A stretch of DNA of 64,000 bases, from contig MU867061.1 in the NCBI GenBank assembly GCA_033725935.1, forward strand, positions 1,116,001-1,180,000. Reading direction: 5' to 3'. The stretch is from Cladorrhinum sp. PSN259. Taxonomy: Eukaryota; Ascomycota; Sordariomycetes; Sordariales; Podosporaceae. Positions 54,637 to 64,000 of this stretch are shown one piece after another. Each line of letters starts with the position of its first letter. Within the stretch, counting starts at the first letter, position 1. The translations under genes were made by a program, and so were the position numbers. The notes beneath the pieces are model-generated. The model worked only from the letters and a program-made list of their open reading frames with translations. It was not told where the DNA came from and searched no databases.

Positions 54637-57600
54637 ATGGACGACGAACAGAAAATCTTGGACATCTCCAAGAAGATCGAGCGCGAAAAAGCCCTGATAA
54701 ATGCCGCCAATCTTATGCGCGGACAAACCTCAAATGAAGCCGTACGATCAAAGCTCGATACCCAGATGCGCGAGGGTCGCCGAAACCTCGAGTTCTTCGA
54801 GGAAAGGCTGCGCGAGCTTCAGATGCGCCGCGTCGGTCAGGGAGTTGATAACATGTCGATAGGGGGCTCGACTCTAAACTCCTTCAGGAGTGACGAAACT
54901 GCAGGAGATGGCCCCGGACGTCCAGCGCCGCCGCCAAAAGATGGATCTGGGTATGGTTCTTTTAGCCAGCAATCAGGGGCGCCATACGGTCCTAGCGACC
55001 TCATGCCTCCCCGAGGCCCATTCCCGGGAGGTCCCCCTAATTCTGGGATGCCCAAATCCAGGCCAAACTTCAGCAAACTTGGTATGTTCCCTGTGTCTTG
55101 CGCCTGTTATCGTCGTACTGATGTGTTGGTGTTGTTGTCGGTTGCAGATCTTATCAAATTCGATACTCCGTATCTTGGACCCCGCATCCAGCTCATGTTG
55201 TCGCAAGTCCAGTTCAAGTTGAATGTCGAAGAACAATATCTGAAAGGAATCGAGAAGATGGTTCAGCTTTACCAAATGGAGGGAGACAGGAAGAGTAAAG
55301 CCGATGCCGCCGCCAAGCGAATCGAGAGCACGCAAAAGATCGTACTCCTGAAGCAGGCACTCAAACGATACGAAGAGCTGCATATTGACATGGACAATGA
55401 TTCTCCGGATGATGATAGTATCAACATGCCGAACCTTCGAAAGCCCCTGACCGGTCAGCTCTCTGTTCGTGTCATGGCCGTCAAGGATGTTGACCACGCC
55501 CCGCTTGGCCGGTTCGCTCGGTCCCCAGAGACGTTTGTGACGCTCAAGGTTGAAGACAATATTGTTGCGAGGACACGGGCATCGCGTAACGACCGATGGG
55601 AGGCCGAATTTCACAGTATCTTTGTCGACAAGGCAAATGAGGTTGAGTTGACAGTCTACGACAAGCCCGGCGAGCACGCCATGCCCATCGGGCTGCTGTG
55701 GGTTAGAATATCCGACATTGTTGAGGAGCTCCGTCGCAAGAGGATCGAGGCCGAGACTAATGCTCAGGGCTGGGTATCCGCTGACCGCCTGGGCTCTAAT
55801 AATCGAGCTCCTCCTTCGCAGTTTCCCATGGGCACCCAAAGCCCGCAGTTTGCAGGCCCCCCAGGTTCACCAGGATCATCGCAACATGTCCAAAACTTTG
55901 TCCCTCCACCGCCGCAGCATGCGCCCGTCATGACGCAGCCGATCGATTCTTGGTTCAACCTGGAGCCTACGGGGCAGATCCAGCTCAGTCTCAACTTTGT
56001 CAAGGAGAACAAGTCGTCTCGCCCATTGGATCCTGGCCTTGGCCGCAAGGGCGCCGTCCGCCAGCGAAAGGAAGAGGTCCACGAAATGCACGGTCACAAG
56101 TTTGTCCAGCGCCAGTTCTACAACATTATGCGCTGCGCTCTCTGTGCTGACTTCCTCAAATACTCTGCCGGCATGCAGTGTGAGGAGTGCAAGTACACTT
56201 GCCACACAAAGTGCTATACTAGTGTGGTGACCAAGTGTATCAGCAAGAGCAACTCTGAAAGCGATCCTGACGATGAAAAGCTCAACCACAAGATTCCTCA
56301 TCGTTTCATTCCTTTCTCCAACCTTACCGCCAACTGGTGCTGTCACTGCGGTTACATGCTACCAATCGGCTCCAAAAAGAACTCGAGACGTTGTACAGGT
56401 TCGGCATTATCTCACTTGCATCGTGCTCGCGTGAAAGCTAATTCTTTGTCTAGAATGCGACCTTACTGCTCACGCCGCTTGCCTTCACCTTGTTCCTGAT
56501 TTCTGCGGCATGTCAATGATCACGGCAAACCAGATTCTTGATAGTATCAGGATGACAAAGAAGACGAGACAAGAGAAGGCAACATCCCTTACTGATCGCA
56601 CTCTCAGAGGAAGCAAGGGCACAACTGCCAGCACCGGGTCTGGCTCAACATACCCGCCAGGGACGCCCTCATATTCTCCCTCTGCTGCATCTAACGACGC
56701 CACCGAGGCCGCCAAGCATATGTACAGCCAGCAGACATCGCCTGGCCGTCCATCTGGGCCTGACCGAACCTCGACGACTTCAACCACGGCATCGGCGGCG
56801 GCAGCGGCAGCTATGTCTCCTAAACAATCTCAACAGCAGCCAATTCCTGACTTTGGGCCCGGTCATTACGGCGCCGCTGGAGGCTACGGACGGCCAAATC
56901 AGGCGGGAGACGATTTGTACGGCGCATCACCGCCACAACAGCAGCCCTATGGCCAGCCTCAGCAGCGCAAGTATAACCCAGCTGATTATGCCAATATTGG
57001 ATCATATCCTGTACAAGCCCCTGTGCAGCAACGTCCCGTCCAACAGCCGGTGCAGCAACAGCAGCCGCAGCAAGCACCCCAGCATCAACATCAAATGTAT
57101 CAGCAACAGCCTCAGCAGATACAGCAGATGCAACAAATGCAGCCGCAGCAACAGCAGCAGCCGCAGCCCAAGCCGCAGCCAGGGCCTTCCCCCGCTGATA
57201 CTCAAATCGTACCGTCAGCAGCGGGTATCCCGGCGCCTACCAAGAAGCCCCTTCCCTTAGCCAACGACCCGGGCACTGGCATGCGTATTGGTCTCGACCA
57301 TTTTAACTTCCTTGCCGTGCTTGGTAAGGGCAACTTCGGCAAGGTCATGCTCGCCGAAACCAAGAAGTCCCGCAAGCTTTATGCAATCAAGGTGCTTAAG
57401 AAGGAGTTCATTATAGAAAATGATGAGGTCGAGAGCATTCGGTCCGAGAAGCGGGTGTTCCTTGTCGCCAACCGTGAGCGTCACCCCTTCTTAACCAACC
57501 TCCACGCCTGCTTCCAGACCGAGACCAGAGTCTACTTCGTCATGGAGTACATCAGCGGTGGTGATCTGATGTTACACATTCAGCGCGGACAGTTCGGAAC

Positions 57601-58589
57601 TAAGCGGGCGCAGTTCTATGCCGCCGAAGTCTGCTTGGCTCTCAAGTACTTCCACGAAAACGGCGTAATTTACCGTGATTTGAAGCTCGACAATATTCTC
57701 TTGACTCTCGATGGACACATCAAGATTGCCGATTACGGTTTGTGCAAGGAGGACATGTGGTACGGATCAACTACCAGCACCTTCTGCGGTACACCTGAAT
57801 TCATGGCACCAGAGGTAAGTCAGAAATCTGCCCGGTTTTTTTGAAGTTCGCTAATGTGATTACTCTGTTGATTAGATTCTTCTGGACAAGAAGTACGGCC
57901 GTGCCGTCGACTGGTGGGCCTTTGGTGTTCTGATCTACCAGATGCTCCTACAGCAGTCCCCATTCCGCGGTGAAGATGAGGACGAGATCTACGACGCCAT
58001 TCTCGCCGATGAGCCTCTGTACCCGATTCACATGCCCCGAGACAGTGTCTCGATCCTGCAGAAGCTCCTCACACGCGAGCCTGACCAGCGTTTGGGCAGC
58101 GGCCCAACAGATGCCCAGGAGATCATGTCTCAGCCCTTCTTCCGCAACATCAACTGGGACGACATTTATCACAAGCGTGTGGCACCACCTTTCTTGCCGT
58201 CGATTAAGAGTGCAACGGATACCAGCAACTTCGATAGCGAGTTTACGAGCGTTACTCCCGTGTTGACGCCGGTCCAGTCGGGTAAGTTCCCAGCCGCAAC
58301 CTCGGCCTCGGCGTGTGATGGTAATGGCAGTAACGGAAGTGGCGGAGGTCAAAACAGAGATGATGAAGACGGGGACGATGGTGAAGTTGAGGACATCGAC
58401 GAAGAAGGCGATGAGGGGCGTGGCCGTGGTGTTGTTTTGACTGATACCCCCAATGCTGTCGTTGCTGCTATTGATTCCACCGGGCGCGAGTTCAGTTTTA
58501 AGTTCAGTGTTAATCCTTTTTCTTCAGTTCTTTCACAAGCCATGCAGGAGGAGTTCCGAGGCTTCTCGTACACTGCGGACTTCGAATAG
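54637..58589 (+). CDS. PKC1: PKC1: fungal protein kinase C (cell-wall integrity kinase)
   Basis: Exons 54637-55081, 55148-56398, 56454-57814 and 57876-58589; with a further intron at 58282-58527 removed the product is 1174 aa (1256 aa if retained). Domains in order: HR1 (residues ~5-70) and a second HR1 (~149-230) for Rho1 binding; C2-like (~250-375); two C1 zinc fingers (HKFVQRQFYNIMRCALC at ~464; HRFIPFSNLTANWCCHC at ~533, whose last part is completed across intron 2); a Gln/Pro-rich linker; then the kinase domain from ~848 (LGKGNFGKVMLAE; YRDLKLDN; APE). The magnesium-binding motif is IADYGLCKED, DYG instead of DFG, as in other fungal PKCs. The AGC tail has TPVLTPVQS and a hydrophobic motif FRGFSYTADFE. 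It acts downstream of Rho1 in the wall-integrity MAP-kinase pathway. The extra intron is supported because splicing joins TPVQS directly to VLSQAMQEEFRGF. Confidence 0.95.
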
Positions 58590-58967
58590 ACCCAACCCCG
58601 CACACCCTTTCCGCACCTCGCACGTACGCACGCACCGCACCACTACCACCACTGTTCACGCTTTGTTTTCAGCGCACACGCAACTACTTTTCTTGGGTCA
58701 GTTCCGGCCTTTGGTTTTGACATACCCTACTCTGCGCTACGCAACACTCACCGCACAAACAAAAGTTGTAAGTTTATGTTGGGCTTTTCAAGAGATTTTT
58801 AGGTCTCTACGAGAAATTTCTATATGGGTTTTTTCCTGTGGATGAAATGCTTCAGTGGGCTGGCTGGTTTTCGAATAATACGGCCAATAATGTGAGGGTG
58901 TTGTTGAATCGCACACCAACGATCGATGTCATATGTGATGGTACATGTTTGTGTTTGAGAAGGCTCG

Positions 58968-58968
<1 letters not shown>

Positions 58969-59046
<78 letters not shown>

Positions 59047-59050
59047 TGTA
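58969..59050. repeat. Compound microsatellite (TC)n-(TG)n
   Basis: About 60 bp of near-perfect TC repeats followed by about 20 bp of TG repeats. Confidence 0.97.
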
Positions 59051-59592
59051 GGAAGGGAAAAGTGAGAGTGGGAAGGCTGGTAGTCACAAGTGACATTGTA
59101 GGGGCCATGGAATTATGAATGGGGCTGTTCTATTTTCTTTCTTTGGGAGGACGTAAGCGTGGATTTGTGTTTGGGACGATGATGGATCGATTGGGTTGGT
59201 TGAAAAGTACCGGAGACATGGGGAATGGAGGGAGAGGGAGTTAATGGGTATAGCATATAGTGAAGTGAAAAGAAGGGTAACTGTGTAGAGTCTGCCTCGG
59301 AGGAGGAAGAAGAAGAAGCAGAAGTAACTATTTTCTCGATTGATGTTTTCGTATTTCCCCTTTACTTTCTCCTTCTCCCTTTTTTTTTTTTTTTTTTTTT
59401 GTCCTTCTGTTTTTACTGTTTTAAATGCTGATGGAATGGGTTCAAGTTTGCGGCTTGGTTTATAAATCTACATGTTCTTGCGTTGTTCTTATGTTGTTGT
59501 TGGCTTAAAACTTATCAGAAACTGTCTTGAGCTTATTGAGTATATATATATATATACATACCCGGCCTATACTCGTTTCTTTTTCTCTTTCT

Positions 59593-59640
59593 TTTTCCTT
59601 CGCTTTTTCTTTTGCCTTTTCCTTCGCTTTTTCTTTTGCC
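59593..59640. repeat. 24-bp tandem repeat, two identical copies
   Basis: 59593-59616 and 59617-59640 are identical pyrimidine-rich units (TTTTCCTTCGC...TTTTGCC), with a partial third copy following. Confidence 0.9.
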
Positions 59641-59889
59641 TTTTCCTTTCTTCTTCTGATCCTTTAATTCAGACAGCTCTTGTGATGCAATTTGTTTTCC
59701 CTTCTGGTTTCATAATATACACTGGCTTTTATGTACATGGACGTTATACACATAACAGAACAAAAAGAAAAGGATTTTCTCGTCCCAGCTTGCTATAAAA
59801 AAAAGCTGAGACAGAAGAAAACTCCATGCAGAACAACGCTTAAATGACAAACTCCGGTTTGGAACACAATAAAAACGGAGATATAATCA

Positions 59890-61449
59890 TCATGACCTGC
59901 TGATACGCACCAAGGCAATTGTAACGGCGGCAGCAACTGCAGCTCCCGCAGCAGCGCCCTCCAATGCAATAAGAGACAGGTCGCGCACCTGCAGCGTTAT
60001 CCTCCTCTCGCTGTACAGATCCGCCAAATCCTCCTTGAGCAAAGTCGGGTCCTCCCAGTATTCCTGCAGCATTTCCTTCCATGGCTTCTTAGGCAAGTCG
60101 TATTCGTAAAGCGGCTGCGTTTGCTGCGTCTCAGGGATTTCCGCAGCAGCCTTCTGCTCTTCAAGAGGTACCTCTTGGCCATTTGTAGTCGCAGCCTGTT
60201 CTTGCTGCCGCAACATCAACGTTTCCCTCTCCTGTTCCCTAAGCAAGTTGGCAGTCTCCAGGGCATGCCTAACATCAGTCAACTCCTGCTTGACTTCCTC
60301 CATGATTCCCTTTTCGCTCTCTGCAATTCCTTTAATCATTCGCTTGCGCCTCCAAGGCTCGGCGACGAACTGTAGGACAAAGAACAAAAGAAAGTTGACG
60401 CCCATGAGACCCCAGGTTCCCCAGGTTGACTGCCGTCTGATCCTGTCGCTCCATATTTGTTCCTCGTGGTATCTGCGCAGTATTCCAGCGTTGAGGTCGG
60501 CGGACAGCTTAGACTCTTCGGTCTCGGCTTCGGTTAACTCGGAAGAGGCATTGGCGACCTGGGCTTCGAGTTCGTGGTCCATCCTGTAGAGCGAAGTGAA
60601 GCGCTCGAGGTCTGTGGGGTTCCATGTGTCCTTCCGGGCGAGGAGAGTTGTGACTTCGCGCTGAGTCGAAGCACGGTGTTGCGTGAGAGATTTGTAAGCC
60701 AGGCGAGCCTCACGCAGGCGGGTCTGGGCCGCAGCGTGCTGCTGCTCGAGCTCGTGGTTGCGCGCTTTGATGGCCTCGATGGCGGAGTAGCCAGTTAGAT
60801 CGTTGAGTGTTTGGGTCGCCACGAGGACGCGGGATTGGAAATTGTCCATCAAGGTCGAGAATTTGGTGGAAAGACGGGTCCGACGGGAGTCAGTTACGGA
60901 GGGGAGTTCACCAGTTGGTTTGGAGGGACTGGGTTCTTCGGATGAAGGAGGGTCGGAGGAAGAGGGATCGGGGGATGACGACGAGGAAGGTGTTGGCTCT
61001 TCAGGAAATGCCGATGCTTCAGAAGCCTTCTTTTCTGTTGAAGATGGCGCAGTTGTGTTTTCAGCAGCAGGTAGTTTCGGCCCTTGGGTTGCCCCTGGTG
61101 GAGGAGAAGTCGGGCTTGAGGAGGCATCTTGAGATTTCGGTTCTGGGGCGGGGTCAGAAGGCGGGGGACCCAATTCGATCACAGTGCTGTTGTTGTTCTC
61201 TTCACTGGAAGCTGATGGTGATGGTTGTGGTTGGTGTGAGTATCTTGGCGGAGGGCGCGAGGTAGAGTACAGTTGGGAACGGGTATAAATGCCGACAATG
61301 GTGCTGCAACGGTAACATGCTGGAGAGGTGAGGTGGGCAAAAGACGACGACTTTCTTGGGGCCAATTGATCGATAATTGCCCCTCGCAAGGGACGCGCAG
61401 CTAGCCGCAAAGCTGCGTGAGGCGACATTGAGCTGGCGGCTCGAGCCAA
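59890..61449 (-). CDS. MDM33: MDM33/SHE9: mitochondrial inner-membrane morphology protein
   Basis: Single-exon gene of 519 codons plus stop. The N-terminus (MARAASSMSPHAALRLAARP) is an Arg/Ala-rich mitochondrial presequence. A Ser/Pro/Glu-rich low-complexity region spans ~75-185. The conserved core begins at STKFSTLMDNFQSRVLVATQ and LNDLTGYSAIEAIKARNHEL. Long coiled-coil stretches follow (RLREARLAYKSLTQHRASTQ; YRMDHELEAQVANASSELTE), then a membrane segment WGLMGVNFLLFFVLQFVAEP and a second hydrophobic segment near the C-terminus (ALEGAAAGAAVAAAVTIALV). This is the She9/Mdm33 family, whose yeast member sits in the inner membrane and affects inner-membrane fission and shape. The family is confined mainly to fungi. 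Confidence 0.94.
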   Translation of the reverse strand: MARAASSMSPHAALRLAARPLRGAIIDQLAPRKSSSFAHLTSPACYRCSTIVGIYTRSQLYSTSRPPPRYSHQPQPSPSASSEENNNSTVIELGPPPSDPAPEPKSQDASSSPTSPPPGATQGPKLPAAENTTAPSSTEKKASEASAFPEEPTPSSSSSPDPSSSDPPSSEEPSPSKPTGELPSVTDSRRTRLSTKFSTLMDNFQSRVLVATQTLNDLTGYSAIEAIKARNHELEQQHAAAQTRLREARLAYKSLTQHRASTQREVTTLLARKDTWNPTDLERFTSLYRMDHELEAQVANASSELTEAETEESKLSADLNAGILRRYHEEQIWSDRIRRQSTWGTWGLMGVNFLLFFVLQFVAEPWRRKRMIKGIAESEKGIMEEVKQELTDVRHALETANLLREQERETLMLRQQEQAATTNGQEVPLEEQKAAAEIPETQQTQPLYEYDLPKKPWKEMLQEYWEDPTLLKEDLADLYSERRITLQVRDLSLIALEGAAAGAAVAAAVTIALVRISRS

Positions 61450-62932
61450 AATGTGGCTTTGGAGAAAATCAACGGTCGGAATTGTCGGGTGACTTCCAAG
61501 GTGATGCTCGACTCAACTGGGTATCCATGGGATGGAGCGTCATATGGTGGATGCTGGTGGTGTTGTTCGCTTTCTGCCGCGGCACTAAATCTCACCGCCT
61601 ACCATTGGTAAAAGGGTTGGACGACGTCATACCCTAACCCTGTTATTTACATTATTACCCATTTTTTCGCGGTTCAGGGGTTAAGTTGACACAAGGAAGT
61701 AGTGTATTTGGAGAGATATATGGGAAGTTGAAGGCTGGCCTAAGTTGCCAAATGTCATGTCATTTGGGTTAACTTCATCCACACCCATTAAAATCTTTCG
61801 ATAAGCAGGCTGCCAATGATGGCTGTGGCAAGAAGAACGATGATGATAAGAAGGAGCGTGTTAAAAAGAAAGACATTCTTTGATTTACTTCGATACCCTA
61901 TTTCTGTCTATAGTTTTGTGAGCTATGTACCGAGCTAACCAACATTTAAACAATAGACCATATACTTTCAAGTTAGCGGCTTTGACTGTCATAAAAGTTT
62001 AGTATAGAGCGTCCATCCTACACGGGCCCGAAGCGGGAGAGGCTTTTTGTTGGACGAGAAGCACAGAAGAATGTTCACAGATACTTTTTCTGTTAGTTGA
62101 AAGCAAAATTATCTGCCATATAGTAAACTCTAAACCGGCCATCTTGACGTGTGTGGCGTTCACTCTATATCGATCCATTGTAAGCTTGAGCTAATCAAGA
62201 AGGAGAGGAGTAAGCCGAAAGGCGCCGGACGATAGTAGGGCTACAGTTTGAAAGGGGAGGGAATAAGGATCTTGGGGACTGTATGGAGGGTGAAGCTTTT
62301 GGTCGGTTGTTTTTTTGTATGGAACAAGGAGAAGGGCAATGTTTTCAGTTTTCAGCTGCTGCTTAGCAGGCAGGAAGGAGTAAGGAAGGGAAACGAGTTT
62401 ACATTATTGGAAGGATGATGGGTGCAGGGACTGGCAAACGGGGAGAAGAAAGAGATGGTAATCTAAACTGTGGCCGTTGATCAGTTGAAGCTTACGGGAC
62501 AGAAAGCCGGCAGCCCTGCTGTTGATATCACATCAGCTGCCGTGAAGCTAGTTATTGCGTTCTTATTTGGTAAGTTTTTCTGAGAGAAATTAGCACATAG
62601 GCCTATAATTATTGATTTCTTAACAGGAATGATTTTCATGTTGCTCGTTTCATGGGTGCGGCAACGATTTACATGAGTTGAGCGGGCGAGGGAGATAACA
62701 GAAAGAGATTGAACTTGAAGCTGTTTGAAAATGTAGTTGTCTGATGCAAAACAAAAATGCTCATATGGTTGAACAAACCATGATAGTACTCTCAGGTGTT
62801 GAGACTCTGCAGAAAACCGCCGCCTTTTTTTCCCCGGCCATTTTTGTTCCAATTGACTTGAATAACATTGCGAAAAGAAATCATATGTAGTCTCCCTTTA
62901 ACCACTCGTCCTATTCATATGATATCCAGTTT
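61450..62932. other. Intergenic with a decayed HNH-element copy
   Basis: 1.48 kb between the MDM33 start and the 3' end of SNZ/PDX1 (both minus). Apart from the relic at 61976-62205, only short frames without recognisable domains are present. Confidence 0.5.
61976..62205 (-). pseudogene. Decayed second copy of the HNH gene's 5' end and upstream DNA
   Basis: Aligned with 36498-37088 without the middle ~390 bp. On the minus strand the relic still reads MDALY-stop-TFMTVKAA against MDALFQNFMTANAA in the intact gene; the Gln codon CAA has become TAA. The upstream block (about 62,095-62,200) matches 36,983-37,088, including the shared segment GCAAAATTATCTGCCA and the shared TTGACGTGTGTGGCG. The rest of the HNH gene is not detectable nearby. 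Confidence 0.72.
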
Positions 62933-63865
62933 TCACCAACCCCTGCCAGCCATCTTCTCCTCCGGTTTCAAGTCAGCATTGCTGATACCCCTCATGGCCT
63001 CGCCGTGCTCAATGCTCGCCTCAATCAGCGCGTTGTGATCATTCCAGTGGGTAGTCGCCTTGACGATGGCCCTCGCCCGCTTAGCAGCATGCTCAGGGTC
63101 CTTGGAATCCTTGAAGATTCCACTTCCAACGAAAACACCATCGCAGCCCAAGTGCATCATCAATGCCGCATCGGCAGGGGTAGCAACACCGCCAGCAGCA
63201 AAGTTAACAACAGGGAGACGTCCCAGCTCGGCAGTCTTCTTGAGCAAAACAGGATCGGCACCAATCTCCCGAGCCAAAGCAGCAATGCCCAGCTCGCCAT
63301 CGGCAGCCAGCGCAGCCTTTGCGCGAGCAATCTCGGCATTGACGGTACGGATGTGCTTGACGGCCTCGACGATATCTCCCGTCCCGGCCTCCCCCTTGGT
63401 GCGAATAAACGCCGCGCCTTCCTTGATACGACGAAGCGCCTCGCCGAGGTTCCTGCACCCGCAGACAAAGGGGACCTTGAAGTCGGTCTTTTGGACGTGA
63501 TACTGGTTATCAGCCGGCGTCAGGACCTCGCTCTCGTCGACGTAGTCGACCCCCAGGGCCTCGAGGATTTGGCACTCGACGATGTGGCCGATGCGGGCCT
63601 TGGCCATGACGGGGATGGTGACGGCCGCTTGGATTTCTTTGATCATTTCCGGGTTGGACATGCGGGCCACACCGCCCATCTTGCGGATATCGGAGGGGAT
63701 GCGCTCGAGCGCCATGACGGCCACGGCGCCGGCCTCCTCGGCGATGCGGGCTTCCCGGGCGTTGGTGACGTCCATGATCACGCCGCCTTTCAGCATCTGG
63801 GCCAGGCCGGCCTTGACGGTGAAGTCATCGCTGGCGTTGGTGGCGCCGTTGAGGTTGGTGGCCAT
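62933..63865 (-). CDS. SNZ1: Pyridoxal 5'-phosphate synthase, PdxS/SNZ subunit (PDX1, pyroA)
   Basis: Single-exon gene of 310 codons plus stop, the normal length. The (beta/alpha)8 enzyme shows VKAGLAQMLKGGVIMDVTNA, MALERIPSDIRKMGGVARMS, VTIPVMAKARIGH (Lys89, Schiff-base lysine) and AFIRTKGEAGTGD (Lys157, second catalytic lysine), then PVVNFAAGGVATPADAALMM and the phosphate-site GCDGVFVGSGIFKDSKDP. It condenses ribose 5-phosphate, glyceraldehyde 3-phosphate and ammonia to pyridoxal 5'-phosphate. The ammonia comes from the glutaminase partner SNO/PDX2, which is not in this window. Fungal SNZ/pyroA proteins also confer resistance to singlet oxygen. The ATG is preceded by a short leader that continues to the window end. 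Confidence 0.97.
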   Translation of the reverse strand: MATNLNGATNASDDFTVKAGLAQMLKGGVIMDVTNAREARIAEEAGAVAVMALERIPSDIRKMGGVARMSNPEMIKEIQAAVTIPVMAKARIGHIVECQILEALGVDYVDESEVLTPADNQYHVQKTDFKVPFVCGCRNLGEALRRIKEGAAFIRTKGEAGTGDIVEAVKHIRTVNAEIARAKAALAADGELGIAALAREIGADPVLLKKTAELGRLPVVNFAAGGVATPADAALMMHLGCDGVFVGSGIFKDSKDPEHAAKRARAIVKATTHWNDHNALIEASIEHGEAMRGISNADLKPEEKMAGRGW

Positions 63866-64000
63866 TTTTATTATGTGGGGGGTTAATCAAAGATGTTTGT
63901 TTGCGTTTGGAAAAATGATTGGGTTTGGTTTGAGCGGTTTTTGTGTGGCGAATTGCTGGTTGATGGAGGCGGTTCAGATGCTGTTAAGGTATAGCTTTCA

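Larger units (their letters stand above)
58590..59889. other. Intergenic, convergent 3' regions of PKC1 and MDM33
   Basis: 1.3 kb with simple-sequence repeats (listed separately), a T-run at about 59,380-59,400 and a (TA)n at about 59,541-59,555. No gene recognised. Confidence 0.55.

Noticed and set aside
58282..58527. Reading the acidic segment as an ordinary constitutive part of PKC1
   Set aside because: It interrupts the AGC tail exactly between canonical splice signals, and removing it restores the usual TPVQS-VLSQAM sequence; an intron is the simpler reading.
63005..63886. 293-codon plus-strand open frame antisense to SNZ/PDX1
   Set aside because: Shadow of a highly biased conserved gene; Asp/Gly/Leu-rich product with no family.

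Overview
The window is nuclear DNA of a filamentous ascomycete, most likely a Sordariomycete. The evidence is short GT-AG introns (about 50-95 nt, often with a CTAAC/CTGAC-like branch site), and filamentous-fungal gene families: STAND/NACHT proteins, a WSC-domain secreted protein, a PTH11-like receptor, an AflR-type Zn2Cys6 regulator and a fungal HNH protein. Decayed repeats differ mainly by C/T and G/A transitions, as expected where repeat-induced point mutation (RIP) operates. I do not name a species.

Layout. 1-2142: 3' part of a NACHT NTPase. 3.6-12.4 kb, all on the minus strand: WSC-domain secreted protein, secreted type-B carboxylesterase, MDR-family oxidoreductase and an LpxA-like left-handed beta-helix acyltransferase. 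13-15.8 kb: a HAD phosphatase-like gene divergent from an AflR-like Zn2Cys6 regulator. 16.5-19.1 kb: a large fungal membrane protein. 20.4-21.9 kb: a dead NACHT-ankyrin gene. 22.9-23.8 kb: a PLAC8 protein. 24.8-25.6 kb: a probable retroelement gag relic. 26.5-34.2 kb: MFS transporter, phosphoserine-phosphatase-like HAD enzyme, EIF1AD homologue, ALG3 and a peroxisomal D-amino-acid oxidase. 34.2-38.1 kb: a repeat-rich island around an HNH-domain gene. 38.8-40.6 kb: six-exon PTH11-like receptor. 42.6-63.9 kb is mainly housekeeping: PAT1, a KTR/KRE2 mannosyltransferase, mitochondrial uS12, an acyl-CoA dehydrogenase, PKC1, MDM33/SHE9 and pyridoxal-phosphate synthase SNZ/PDX1, separated by long non-coding stretches.

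Functional links. ALG3 (N-glycan core assembly in the ER), the KTR-type Golgi mannosyltransferase and PKC1 (cell-wall integrity kinase) all serve the wall and secretory pathway. uS12, the acyl-CoA dehydrogenase and MDM33 are mitochondrial. I see no secondary-metabolite backbone gene beside the AflR-like regulator, and no operon-like organisation.

Most noteworthy: the HNH gene at 35.0-36.5 kb lies between inverted copies of one repeat, has a C-terminal duplication cut by a CAG-to-TAG change, and has a decayed second copy of its 5' end and upstream DNA at 61,976-62,205. It therefore looks like part of a dispersed, possibly mobile, element. Also notable are the LpxA-like protein and a 246-nt, stop-free, frame-preserving intron near the 3' end of PKC1. 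Exon models were derived by hand from splice consensus and frame continuity; all except the 5'-truncated first gene were checked to give a length divisible by three.
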